64,000 nt of DNA from Pseudobdellovibrionaceae bacterium. Its GTDB lineage: Bacteria; Bdellovibrionota; Bdellovibrionia; Bdellovibrionales; Bdellovibrionaceae. The translations under genes were made by a program, and so were the position numbers. Location of the stretch: positions 60,114-124,113 of the forward strand of contig JAKFYD010000004.1 in the NCBI GenBank assembly GCA_021731025.1, written 5' to 3'. The notes beneath the pieces were generated by a model that had not been told where the DNA came from, searched no databases, and saw only the letters and a program-made list of their open reading frames with translations. Each line of letters begins with the position of its first letter. Positions within the stretch are counted from its first letter, which is position 1. Below, one piece after another: positions 10,309 to 18,417 of this stretch.

Positions 10309-10809
10309 ATGATTGCGACTTTATTTTTCAAAAAACTGATCTTCTTTTTCACGACAGGAACTATCTTATTTTATTTAGTTTCATTCAGTTCAGTTGGCCA
10401 AGTTGTTGCCGAACCCAATGACAGAAAAGCCATGATGGACTGTCAAGAGAACGTGAAACTCATGAACTACTCCTCGATGCGGAATCTGCGAAGAAATTTT
10501 GAAGTGACTCATAAAAATATTCTTAAGTTAACGACGGCTGAACAACGAGCTATCAGCCGCTTTCTGAAGGAAGCGCAAACAAGCTTGGTGAAGCACGGGC
10601 AACCAAATCCCATCATGATCACAACTCACCACTACGAAGCTCGCAATCGCAAAACGATGGGCTTTAAAATTGCAGTTTATTTACCCAACAATCAGGGCCA
10701 GATTGCGACCTATTTCGTAGGTAATGAAGGCAATATTCTTTTTACTCATTGGACGGGGATTGTTGAAACTAAAAAATGGAATTGCGAATCTATTCAATAT
10801 TTACAATAA
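10309..10809 (+). CDS. Exported or membrane-anchored protein of unknown function
   Basis: 166 residues from ATG 10309, not recognised. The N-terminus carries FFKKLIFFFTTGTILFYLVSF, either a signal peptide or an anchor. The remainder contains two cysteines (DCQENV and WNCESI) that could form a disulfide, and a region of alternating strands (GFKIAVYLP, GQIATYFVG). The frame is open to a TTG at 10252, but GGGGATGG lies just before the ATG. Its last 20 bases overlap the 3' end of punA on the other strand. Confidence 0.6.
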   Translation: MIATLFFKKLIFFFTTGTILFYLVSFSSVGQVVAEPNDRKAMMDCQENVKLMNYSSMRNLRRNFEVTHKNILKLTTAEQRAISRFLKEAQTSLVKHGQPNPIMITTHHYEARNRKTMGFKIAVYLPNNQGQIATYFVGNEGNILFTHWTGIVETKKWNCESIQYLQ

Positions 10810-11614
10810 ATTCTTTAAGAAACTGAGTGAATTTTTGCTCCACTTTTTTCGCCGTATCGGTCACTTCAGTGTGAGATAATTTTTGGCGAGAAAAACCAGC
10901 CGCTAAATTCGTAATGCAACTGAGGGCGGCGACCCTCAAGCCCAAGTGATTAGCAGCGATGGCTTCGGGGACTGTGCTCATACCCACGGCTTTACCACCG
11001 ATCATTTTTAAATAGCGCACTTCCGCCGGTGTTTCATAAGTAGGCCCACTGACACCGCAGTAAACACCTTTATGATAACGAGTTTCATGCTTCTGCAGAA
11101 TGGCTTCCATTTGCGCAATCAATTTTCGATCATAGGCTTCTGTCATATCAGGGAAACGAGGTCCCAGCTCTTTAATATTCGGGCCCATCAATGGATTGAT
11201 TCCCATCAAATTGATGTGATCCTCAACGATCATCAAATCACCAGCTTGCATGGTTTCGCCAAAACCTCCGGCTGAATTTGTAAGAACTAAAATTTCAATT
11301 CCCAATAGAGCCAAGGTTCGCGTGGGAAAAACCACGTTCTCCATGGTGTGACCTTCGTAGTAATGATTTCTTCCTTGAAGAATCGCTACCGACTGGTTTT
11401 CAACTTTACCAAAAAGTAAATTTCCTTGATGGCCATCAACAGTTGGTGGATTAAAATGGGGAATATCCTGAAAGGCTAATTTGGCTTCAACTTGAACTTC
11501 GTTGACGAAGGCGCCCAGTCCTGAACCAAGAATAACTCCTACTTTTGGTTTTATCGTCGTTTTAGAACGAATAAAACTAACGGTTTCGGTAAGTTTATCT
11601 AAGACGAACTGCAT
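10790..11614 (-). CDS. punA: Purine nucleoside phosphorylase (trimeric PNP/MTAP family)
   Basis: Phosphorolysis of inosine, guanosine and their deoxy forms to free base and (deoxy)ribose-1-phosphate. 274 residues, the usual size. Motifs: phosphate-binding GVILGSGLGAF, GRNHYYEGH, LTNSAGG, the base-site GMSTVPEAIAANHLG, and CITNLAAG. The start has AGGAAGGA four bases upstream. It is last in deoC-deoA-punA, ten bases after deoA. Its sugar phosphate product would need a phosphopentomutase (deoB), which is not in this window, before deoC could use it. Confidence 0.93.
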   Translation of the reverse strand: MQFVLDKLTETVSFIRSKTTIKPKVGVILGSGLGAFVNEVQVEAKLAFQDIPHFNPPTVDGHQGNLLFGKVENQSVAILQGRNHYYEGHTMENVVFPTRTLALLGIEILVLTNSAGGFGETMQAGDLMIVEDHINLMGINPLMGPNIKELGPRFPDMTEAYDRKLIAQMEAILQKHETRYHKGVYCGVSGPTYETPAEVRYLKMIGGKAVGMSTVPEAIAANHLGLRVAALSCITNLAAGFSRQKLSHTEVTDTAKKVEQKFTQFLKEFIVNIE

Positions 11615-11624
11615 TCGATCCTTC

Positions 11625-12944
11625 CTACGAGAGAATTTTTTTAATCAAAGGCTCTGCAGCTGTTTTTTGCAAGGAAATACTGAGTGACTCTAAGAGTTTA
11701 ACTTGGGCGGACGCAAACAGTCCCGGGTCTTTTCCATAAATTGTGAATATTTTTTCTCCGATGGAAACACTGTCTCCGACCTTTTTATGAAACTCAACTC
11801 CGGCCGTGGGTTCAATCACATCACTGGCTTTAGCGCGGCCAGCTTTCAACAGTAAACCTGCAACACCAATAGCTTCGGTATTCATTGAATTGATATAGCC
11901 TTTTTGCGAACTGACTACGGCCAATTGATGTTCGGGACGGGGTAATAAGCTTAAATTTCCACTGTGAATTTGGCAGAGCTCCAGAAATTTTTCGTAAGCC
12001 TTGCCCGAGATTAAAACTTTTTCGGCGCGAGAGTATGCTTCATCAATCGAGGACGTCTGACCACTAAGATGAATCATGTGCGCTGATAAAATTAAACTGA
12101 GCTCTCGAGTTTCATTCACCATTCGAGCTTCCACAGGATCTTGCGACGTCTCATTTTTTAAAATCGAGACGCACTCTTCCACCTCTAAAGAATTACCCGC
12201 AAATCGCCCTAAGGGCTGATTCATATTGGTCAGTAAGGCGACAACTTTTTTTCCATAACCCCGCGCAATGGACATCAAGTTTTGGGCGAGGGATTCAGCA
12301 TCACTGAGCTCCTTCATAAACGCTCCAGAGCCAAACTTCACGTCGAGCACCAAGCCATCAATGCCTTCCGCCATTTTTTTAGAAATAATGCTGGCACAGA
12401 TTAAGGGCAAACTTTCAATTGTCGCAGTGACATCGCGAAGAGCGTAGATTTTTTTATCAGCAGGACAAATCTCTTGAGTCTGTCCAATAAAACAAATCTT
12501 TTTCTCGAGGACATTTTTGCGAAAATCTTCCAGCGAAAGTTGAGTGTTAAATCCGGGAATGCTTTCCAGCTTGTCCAGTGTTCCACCGGTATGGCCAAGG
12601 CCGCGTCCCGAAATCATGGGCACAGGAAGACCAGCCGCCGCCACAATGGGTCCTAAAATTAAGCTGGTTTTATCGCCAACGCCACCGGTGCTGTGCTTAT
12701 CCACTTTAAATCCCGGAACAGATGATAAATCCACTGTGATCCCTGAATGAAGCATGGACTTCGTCAAAGCCAAAGTTTCTTCGTTATTCATACCGCGAAA
12801 ATAAATGGCCATCAGTAAAGCTGACATTTGATAATCGGGAATTTGTGATTTCGTATAGGACTGTATAAAAAAATTAATTTCTTCTGAAGTTAAGGGAAAA
12901 CCATTGCGCTTCTTCTTGATGATTTCCATGGGAAGAAAAATCAT
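11625..12944 (-). CDS. deoA: Pyrimidine-nucleoside (thymidine) phosphorylase
   Basis: Splits thymidine or uridine by phosphorolysis. About 439 residues, matching family length. The signature VDKHSTGGVGDKTSLILGP and the following SGRGLGHTGGTLDKLES are intact. The C-terminal domain ends in the usual swivelling, biotinyl-like fold (VEFHKKVGDSVSIGEKIF). The start ATG at 12944 shares its A with the TGA stop of deoC (TGATG), with GGGGG just upstream, so translation is coupled. Whether it prefers thymidine (DeoA) or acts on several pyrimidine nucleosides (Pdp) cannot be decided from motifs. Confidence 0.92.
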   Translation of the reverse strand: MIFLPMEIIKKKRNGFPLTSEEINFFIQSYTKSQIPDYQMSALLMAIYFRGMNNEETLALTKSMLHSGITVDLSSVPGFKVDKHSTGGVGDKTSLILGPIVAAAGLPVPMISGRGLGHTGGTLDKLESIPGFNTQLSLEDFRKNVLEKKICFIGQTQEICPADKKIYALRDVTATIESLPLICASIISKKMAEGIDGLVLDVKFGSGAFMKELSDAESLAQNLMSIARGYGKKVVALLTNMNQPLGRFAGNSLEVEECVSILKNETSQDPVEARMVNETRELSLILSAHMIHLSGQTSSIDEAYSRAEKVLISGKAYEKFLELCQIHSGNLSLLPRPEHQLAVVSSQKGYINSMNTEAIGVAGLLLKAGRAKASDVIEPTAGVEFHKKVGDSVSIGEKIFTIYGKDPGLFASAQVKLLESLSISLQKTAAEPLIKKILS

Positions 12945-13624
12945 CAATAGCCCCCACTGGGATTGATATTTTGTAGGAGTGCAATTCCCGAGCTTGTTCC
13001 CAAACGGGTCACCCCGGCCTGCAGATATTCAAAAGCTTGTTGAGTATTTTTAATTCCACCACTGGCTTTCACTTGCAAAAGATCACCAACGGTTTTTTTC
13101 ATCAACAACACATCAGCCATTGTTGCGCCACCCGTGGAAAATCCCGTGCTGGTTTTAACAAAGTGAGCCCCAGCGTCTTTGCTACAGTTGCAAGCGGCGA
13201 TTTTTTCTTCATCGGTCAATAAACAAGTTTCCAGAATCACTTTAACTGTTTTTCCTTCAGCAGCTTTGACCACTTGACGAATATCTTCTGTGGATTTTTT
13301 AAAGTTTCTTTCCTTAATCAGTCCCAAATGAATGACCATATCAATTTCTTGTGCCCCTGATTTTACAGCCATCGAAGTTTCAAAGGCCTTCACCGAAGTT
13401 TCCATACTTCCCAGGGGGAAGCCCACCACGCTGACGACATGCACAGAACTTCCCTTCAGAATTTGCGAGCACAGAGAGACATACGAGCTGTTGACACAGA
13501 CTCCAAAAAATTGGTGAGCCAAAGCTTCTTCGCATAACTTCTGAATCTGTTGAGCTGTAGCTTCAGGTTTAAGCAAAGTGTGATCAATGGATTGGGCTAA
13601 ATCTTTCGCCGTGTATTTAGACAT
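12944..13624 (-). CDS. deoC: Deoxyribose-phosphate aldolase
   Basis: Class I aldolase converting 2-deoxyribose-5-phosphate to acetaldehyde and glyceraldehyde-3-phosphate. 226 residues. The Schiff-base lysine lies in FVKTSTGFSTGGA, and the second conserved lysine in VKASGGIK. It is the first gene of the deoC-deoA-punA operon. The pathway lets the cell burn the sugar of DNA nucleosides. In a predator the source would be prey DNA; that role is inferred. Confidence 0.94.
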   Translation of the reverse strand: MSKYTAKDLAQSIDHTLLKPEATAQQIQKLCEEALAHQFFGVCVNSSYVSLCSQILKGSSVHVVSVVGFPLGSMETSVKAFETSMAVKSGAQEIDMVIHLGLIKERNFKKSTEDIRQVVKAAEGKTVKVILETCLLTDEEKIAACNCSKDAGAHFVKTSTGFSTGGATMADVLLMKKTVGDLLQVKASGGIKNTQQAFEYLQAGVTRLGTSSGIALLQNINPSGGY

Positions 13625-13713
13625 AAACTCAAGGTAAAGGGCCGGTCCCCTAATGTCAAAATGAACTGGCAGCTTGTTCGTTCTGTGTTAAGGTCAAAAG
13701 AAGTGGGGTGCCT

Positions 13714-14094
13714 ATGTTCAGCTTAAAAAGAAAAATTAAAATCTTTATTTTAAGTTTTGTGCTCGCAGTTCCTTTCTGTGTGCAGGCCCAAGTGAATCAA
13801 TCCCAAAAGAGTTTCAAAAGAAACGCAGCGGCCGTTATTTTTGCCAGCCTTGGGGGCGGAGTCCTTGGTTTAAGCACCTTAAGTTTCTACGGTAGACCTC
13901 AAGAGCACACCGACAATATCACAACCGGAGTCGCGATTGGTTTAGTGGCAGGCCTCGTGTACATTTTTTCCGATGTGGCAGACACACAAACCCAAGAGGT
14001 GCAATCTCCTTGGATTCCTGAGTCTTCAACACCCCAAATAAACACAAAGACTGAAATTTCAATTCCAGTCTTCTTAGCGAATTTTAAATTTTAA
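13714..14094 (+). CDS. Small membrane protein of unknown function
   Basis: 126 residues. An N-terminal signal-like segment (KIFILSFVLAVPFCVQAQ) is followed by two glycine-rich hydrophobic helices (AAAVIFASLGGGVLGLSTL and TTGVAIGLVAGLVYIF) and a polar tail. The ATG at 13714 is taken rather than the GTG two codons earlier. It lies between deoC (divergent) and pilT (convergent). No family is recognised. Confidence 0.55.
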   Translation: MFSLKRKIKIFILSFVLAVPFCVQAQVNQSQKSFKRNAAAVIFASLGGGVLGLSTLSFYGRPQEHTDNITTGVAIGLVAGLVYIFSDVADTQTQEVQSPWIPESSTPQINTKTEISIPVFLANFKF

Positions 14095-14115
14095 TTCATT
14101 TTATTAAGAATTAAG

Positions 14116-15255
14116 TTAGCCGGTGCGGTTTCCGCCGCCCATGCCACCCGCGCCGCCGGAGCCACCAATATTTGTGTTACCACCCATAATTGAGGTGGAT
14201 GTGTGCTCTTTTGCATTACTGTCACCAGCTTTGCCCAAAAAGGTTTTTGCATCGCCAGGAGATACTTTTCCTTTTTTCACTAAATCATCAATGTATTTTT
14301 CGAAAAGAATCATTCCACTTCCAGATCCCGTTTGCATCGCTGAAGTGATCTGATGGATTTTTCCTTCGCGGATCAAATTTGCAATAGCTTTTGTATTTTT
14401 TAAAATTTCAAAAGCAGCGACTCGCCCTTGTCCATCAGCACGGGTAAACAAAGTTTGTGCAATGACACCACGTAAACTTTCGGCCAACATCGTTCGAATT
14501 TGCGATTGTTGTCCCGAGGGGAAAACGTCAATGATACGATCGATCGTTTTAGCTGCGCTGTTCGTATGAAGAGTACCGAAAACCACGTGACCTGTTTCGG
14601 CTGCGGTTAAAGCCAACGAGATAGTTTCTAAATCTCGCAACTCTCCCACCAGAAGAATATCGGGATCTTCCCGTAAGGCGGCTTTCAGTGCGTTCGAAAA
14701 AGATTTTGTATGACTACCAACCTCGCGCTGATTCACCAAAGATTTTACGTTTTGATGAATGAACTCGATGGGATCTTCAATCGTGATGATATGAGCTTCA
14801 CGAGTCATATTGATGTGATGAATAAGAGAAGCCAAGGTCGTCGACTTTCCTGAGCCCGTCGGTCCCGTGACCAAAATCAGTCCACGATCCACGTCAATAA
14901 GGTCAGTGACGTAAGCTGGTAAATTTAATTCTTTAGCCGAACGAATCTTTTCGGGAATAATACGAAAAACTCCGCCAAGGCCTTTACGCTGCATAAAAAC
15001 ATTACAACGAAAGCGCCCAATCCCCTGCAGGGTGTAGGCGCAATCCAACTCCCATTTCTCGACGAAAATCTTTTTTTGCTTTTCGCTGAGAATTTCAAAA
15101 ATTAATCCTTGGACGTCTTGGCTTGAAAGTTCTTTGTAGTTCAAAGCCGCCATATTTCCATGCAAACGCAAAAACGGCGGAGCACCGCTCGTGATGTGCA
15201 AGTCTGATGCACCCTGTTCGACCATGATTTTGAACAGCTCATCAATTGCTGCCAT
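14116..15255 (-). CDS. pilT: Type IV pilus retraction ATPase PilT
   Basis: Hexameric ATPase that powers pilus retraction and twitching. About 379 residues. The N-terminal half carries GASDLHITSG. Walker A is GPTGSGKSTT, the Asp box is in IITIEDPIEF, Walker B is DPDILLVGELRD, and the His box is in GHVVFGTLHT. The PilT-specific AIRNLIREGK-type motif appears as AIANLIREGK, which marks it as PilT rather than PilB. The C-terminus has a Gly/Asn-rich tail of about 20 residues that is not part of the fold. The start has AGGAG five bases before ATG 15255. No other T4P gene lies next to it. Confidence 0.94.
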   Translation of the reverse strand: MAAIDELFKIMVEQGASDLHITSGAPPFLRLHGNMAALNYKELSSQDVQGLIFEILSEKQKKIFVEKWELDCAYTLQGIGRFRCNVFMQRKGLGGVFRIIPEKIRSAKELNLPAYVTDLIDVDRGLILVTGPTGSGKSTTLASLIHHINMTREAHIITIEDPIEFIHQNVKSLVNQREVGSHTKSFSNALKAALREDPDILLVGELRDLETISLALTAAETGHVVFGTLHTNSAAKTIDRIIDVFPSGQQSQIRTMLAESLRGVIAQTLFTRADGQGRVAAFEILKNTKAIANLIREGKIHQITSAMQTGSGSGMILFEKYIDDLVKKGKVSPGDAKTFLGKAGDSNAKEHTSTSIMGGNTNIGGSGGAGGMGGGNRTG

Positions 15256-15384
15256 GAACACTCCTGTGGTATGGGTTCTTTTCGGTTGAAATAACTGAAG
15301 GATAAGCTGACTTTTCTTTGTCTAGGAAAAACTGGCCTTTAGACTTCAGTTTAAAAAGCTTGAATTCAGCTGTAAGGAGCTCCC

Positions 15385-16914
15385 ATGGCCGCGGAAATTT
15401 TGATTAACGTCAAACCTCAGGAAACACGGGTAGCCTATGTTGAAGCCGGAGTCCTGACCGATTTCAAAAATGAAAGAAAAACTTCACCGACTCTGGTCGG
15501 TACGATTCATCGCGGCACTGTCATCCGGGTCCTGCCGGGAATGCAAGCTGCCTTTGTGGATATTGGTCTGGAAAAGGCCGCCTTCCTTTATGTTGGAGAT
15601 ATTCGCGAAGATCTCGACTCGAACGCTTACGTTTTAGGAGAGGAACGTGACGAGCCTTTAACCGAAGATCCTGAAGAAGATAAAATCTCGGGCTCGAGCT
15701 CCTCGAATAAAACGCCCATTCAAGATCTGCTCAAAGAAGGTCAATCCATCATGGTTCAAGTTTCTAAAGATCCTTTAGGAACCAAGGGCGCCCGACTGAC
15801 AACTCACATTTCATTGCCAGGTCGTTTCGTGGTGTATCTGCCAACCGTTCGTCATTTGGGAATTTCACGAAGGATCGAAAACGAAAAAGAGCGAGAAAGA
15901 CTTCGACAACTTGTTCAAAAAATCAATCCCACCGGAGGAGTCATCGTTCGCACAGCGGGTGAGGGCGCTTCAGCGGAAAGTTTAAACGCTGACATTGAAT
16001 ATTTAGACCGCTTAGGAAAAGAAATTTTTAAAAATTATGAAAAAAGAAAAAGCCCCGGGCTTGTGCATTCCGAGTTAGACGTCGAACTGCGCGCTCTGCG
16101 AGATATGATGAACGAAAATGTGTCAGCCGTTTGGGTCGACGATTACGATGTTCATAAAAAAATTGTTAAATTCGTCTCACAGCTGATGCCGAAGTATAAA
16201 CACAATATTATTTACTATGAAGAGAAAAAACCGCTTTTTGATTTGTACGATATCGACATGGAGATTTCCCGTTCCATGGATCGAAAGATTTGGCTGAAAT
16301 CAGGGGGATATATCGTCATTGATGAGGCCGAAGCCCTGGTTGTCGTCGACGTCAATACGGGAAGATTTGTTGGAAAAAAAGATTTAGAAGACACCATTTT
16401 GAAAACCAATCTCGAAGCTGTTCGGGAAATTGCTCATCAGTTGCGAATCCGTAACTGCGGAGGCATTATCATTATTGATTTTATCGACATGGAAAAAGAA
16501 ACTCATCGGGAAAAAGTTCTGGACGCTTTGAAAGAAGAAGTTGAAAAGGATCGTGCTCGCACCAATGTGATGTCGATGTCCACTTTGGGTTTAGTTGAAA
16601 TGACTCGGAAACGAATTCGACCTAGCCTGATTAAAACTCTGTGTGAGCCTTGCAGTTATTGCGAAGGAAAAGGTTACATCAAAAGAAAATCCACCGTTTG
16701 TAATGAAATTTTCCGCGAACTGGAACGAGACGCAGGATTAATTGAAAATAAAAAAACCAATATCGTCATCCATTGCCACGCTCAAGTGGTCGACTGGATT
16801 TACGAAGTGGAAGGGGAAAGTTTAGAGCACACCGAGAAAAAAATTGGGCGCTCGGTTGCATTTAAAATTGAACCTAATTACCATCTGGAACAATACGAGA
16901 TTTTCTTTGTTTAA
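15385..16914 (+). CDS. rng: Ribonuclease G (RNase E/G family)
   Basis: Endoribonuclease for rRNA maturation and mRNA turnover. 509 residues. An S1 domain near the N-terminus is split by an acidic, serine-rich insertion (about residues 80-115). The DNase I-like catalytic centre shows both aspartates, in VVVDVNTG and IIIDFIDM. The Zn-link follows as CEPCSYCEGKG. There is no long C-terminal degradosome scaffold, so RNase G is a better name than RNase E. It stands upstream of rplU-rpmA-obgE, an arrangement shared with many proteobacteria. Confidence 0.93.
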   Translation: MAAEILINVKPQETRVAYVEAGVLTDFKNERKTSPTLVGTIHRGTVIRVLPGMQAAFVDIGLEKAAFLYVGDIREDLDSNAYVLGEERDEPLTEDPEEDKISGSSSSNKTPIQDLLKEGQSIMVQVSKDPLGTKGARLTTHISLPGRFVVYLPTVRHLGISRRIENEKERERLRQLVQKINPTGGVIVRTAGEGASAESLNADIEYLDRLGKEIFKNYEKRKSPGLVHSELDVELRALRDMMNENVSAVWVDDYDVHKKIVKFVSQLMPKYKHNIIYYEEKKPLFDLYDIDMEISRSMDRKIWLKSGGYIVIDEAEALVVVDVNTGRFVGKKDLEDTILKTNLEAVREIAHQLRIRNCGGIIIIDFIDMEKETHREKVLDALKEEVEKDRARTNVMSMSTLGLVEMTRKRIRPSLIKTLCEPCSYCEGKGYIKRKSTVCNEIFRELERDAGLIENKKTNIVIHCHAQVVDWIYEVEGESLEHTEKKIGRSVAFKIEPNYHLEQYEIFFV

Positions 16915-17005
16915 AAAGCGGCTGCTTCAAAAACCAGGCTCTTTGGTCAGTTGTTAAGGAAACTTTTCAGGGGGACAATGAACTAAGAAAGAAACTGAGG
17001 CGCTT

Positions 17006-17272
17006 ATGGATTTTAAAATAACATGCTGGTTTTCAATCTTACCGGTGCTTTTTATTTCAACGGCAGTCGCTAGCTCTAATACAAAGGATTATTCAGCTCT
17101 TCTCAGCAGTTCGCGCTGTTATCCCATGACGGGGACCAATTCAAAAAAAGTGAGCTCTTACACTTGTAAAAACGATAATTCCGTTAAAATAAAAGCTCAA
17201 TCACCTGCTCGAAAAGAGGGGATTACTCGCTCGTCGCGAGAAAGTCGCGATCGCCATTCCAGCGTGCTTTAA
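17006..17272 (+). CDS. Small exported protein of unknown function
   Basis: 88 residues. The signal peptide runs through WFSILPVLFISTAVA with cleavage probable after residue 22. The mature part is small, basic, serine-rich and has two cysteines (RCYPMTG and YTCKND) that could pair. GAGG lies five bases before the ATG. No family recognised. The 219 bases between this gene and rplU probably hold the ribosomal-protein promoter and leader. Confidence 0.5.
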   Translation: MDFKITCWFSILPVLFISTAVASSNTKDYSALLSSSRCYPMTGTNSKKVSSYTCKNDNSVKIKAQSPARKEGITRSSRESRDRHSSVL

Positions 17273-17426
17273 AATTAAGCTATTTCAACGGTTTAACTTC
17301 AGATTGGTCCTTGGAAAAAACCCAATTTTTTGCCTGGTCTTTAAGAATAGTCTTTAGACCTTTGTCGAGAAAAACCAAATCTCTCCTTCGGAAAAGAGCG
17401 AGAGCTCAGAATCTTAGCATTAGAGA

Positions 17427-17455
17427 TTGACAAGCGCTGGTGCAAGGTGGCATTT
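17427..17455 (+). promoter_or_regulatory. Possible rplU promoter (-35 box)
   Basis: A perfect TTGACA lies at 17427-17432, about 60 bases before the rplU ATG. The -10 region at the usual spacing (GCATTT) is poor, so the assignment is weak. Upstream, about 17370-17400, is a run able to form a CTCTCC...GGAAAAGAG-type stem that could belong to a leader. Confidence 0.25.
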
Positions 17456-17491
17456 ACCAAAGGCTTATTCGCGAAACATCTGGAGGTACTC

Positions 17492-18076
17492 ATGTACGCG
17501 ATCATCCGTACTGGTGGAAAACAATACACCGTAAAACCTGGCGACATCGTTCATGTTGAAAAACTTGATAATCAACTGGGATCCGAATTCGACATCAGCG
17601 ACGTTTTATTAGTCGGTGGAGAAAAAACGCACATTGGTGCTCCATTGGTGAAAAACGCAAAAGTGACTGTCGTGGTTACAAAACAAGCAAAAAATCGTAA
17701 AGTGATCGTTTTCAAAAAGAAACGTCGTCAATCTTACAGAAAATTTAAAACTCATCGCCAACCTTTTACTGCACTTTTCATAAAATCCATTTCAATGGAC
17801 GGACAAGTTGCAAAAACTGACGAACAGCCAAGAGTTATGGATATGGTTGAAATTCGCGCAGCAAAAATCCAGGCTAAAATTGACGCCAAACGGGCTCGCC
17901 TAGATAATCGAAGTGAAAGCTCTACTGAAGAGGTCGAAAAAAAGGTAACTAAGAAGGCAGCTCCTAAGAAGAAAGCTGCTCCTAAAAAAGCCAGCGGAGC
18001 GAAAAAATCTTCAGCTAAGAAAACAAAAAAAGCTGGCACTAAAAAGGCCGCAAAAAAACCAAGTAAAAAAGCTTAA
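17492..18076 (+). CDS. rplU: 50S ribosomal protein L21 with a long lysine/alanine-rich tail
   Basis: Residues 1 to about 103 are canonical L21 (MYAIIRTGGKQYTVKPGD, KKKRRQSYRKFKTHRQPFT). Bacterial L21 usually ends there. This protein runs on to 194 residues. First comes a helical stretch (IRAAKIQAKIDAKRAR), then some 45 residues made almost only of K, A, P, S, T and G in KKAAPKK-type repeats, resembling histone H1 tails and the small basic micro-gene at 43237. ATG 17492 is chosen over an upstream in-frame start because TGGAGG precedes it and the L21 N-terminus fits. The tail would sit on the ribosome surface and could bind rRNA; that is inference. Confidence 0.95.
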   Translation: MYAIIRTGGKQYTVKPGDIVHVEKLDNQLGSEFDISDVLLVGGEKTHIGAPLVKNAKVTVVVTKQAKNRKVIVFKKKRRQSYRKFKTHRQPFTALFIKSISMDGQVAKTDEQPRVMDMVEIRAAKIQAKIDAKRARLDNRSESSTEEVEKKVTKKAAPKKKAAPKKASGAKKSSAKKTKKAGTKKAAKKPSKKA

Positions 18077-18101
18077 ACGTTAACTGAACAAGGATTAAGT
18101 C

Positions 18102-18362
18102 ATGGCATCGAAAAAAGCAGGTGGTAGTACCAAGAACGGACGGGATTCACAGAGTAAACGCTTGGGCGTGAAACGCTTTGGCGGTGAAAATGTTCTTCCT
18201 GGAACAATTATTGTCCGACAACGTGGAACTCAATTTCATTTGGGTAACAACGTTAAGATGGGACGAGATCACACAATTTATTCTGTGATCGAAGGTTTGG
18301 TTAAATTTGAAAGACAATCTAAAACTAAATTCCGCATCAGTGTTTATCCAAAATCAGCGTAG
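18102..18362 (+). CDS. rpmA: 50S ribosomal protein L27
   Basis: 86 residues, begins [20 protein letters not shown], the normal L27 N-terminus that reaches the peptidyl-transferase centre. No Firmicute-type cleavable leader is present. It follows rplU by 25 bases with a shared AAGGA-type ribosome site and is followed by a strong terminator. Confidence 0.97.
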   Translation: MASKKAGGSTKNGRDSQSKRLGVKRFGGENVLPGTIIVRQRGTQFHLGNNVKMGRDHTIYSVIEGLVKFERQSKTKFRISVYPKSA

Positions 18363-18388
18363 TTTTAAAAATTAATCGCTAAGGGACA

Positions 18389-18415
18389 GGGAGTCTTTAG
18401 GCTCCCTTTTTTTTT
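18389..18415 (+). terminator. Intrinsic terminator between rpmA and obgE
   Basis: GGGAGTC (18389-18395) pairs with GGCTCCC (18400-18406) around a TTTA loop, followed by nine T. It lies two bases before the obgE ATG, so the T-tract takes the place where an obgE ribosome site would be. Either it ends the rplU-rpmA message or it attenuates obgE. Confidence 0.85.
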
Positions 18416-18417
18416 AT

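Noticed and set aside
14123..14353. Pro-rich ORF opposite the pilT C-terminus
   Set aside because: Shadow of the Gly-rich PilT tail.
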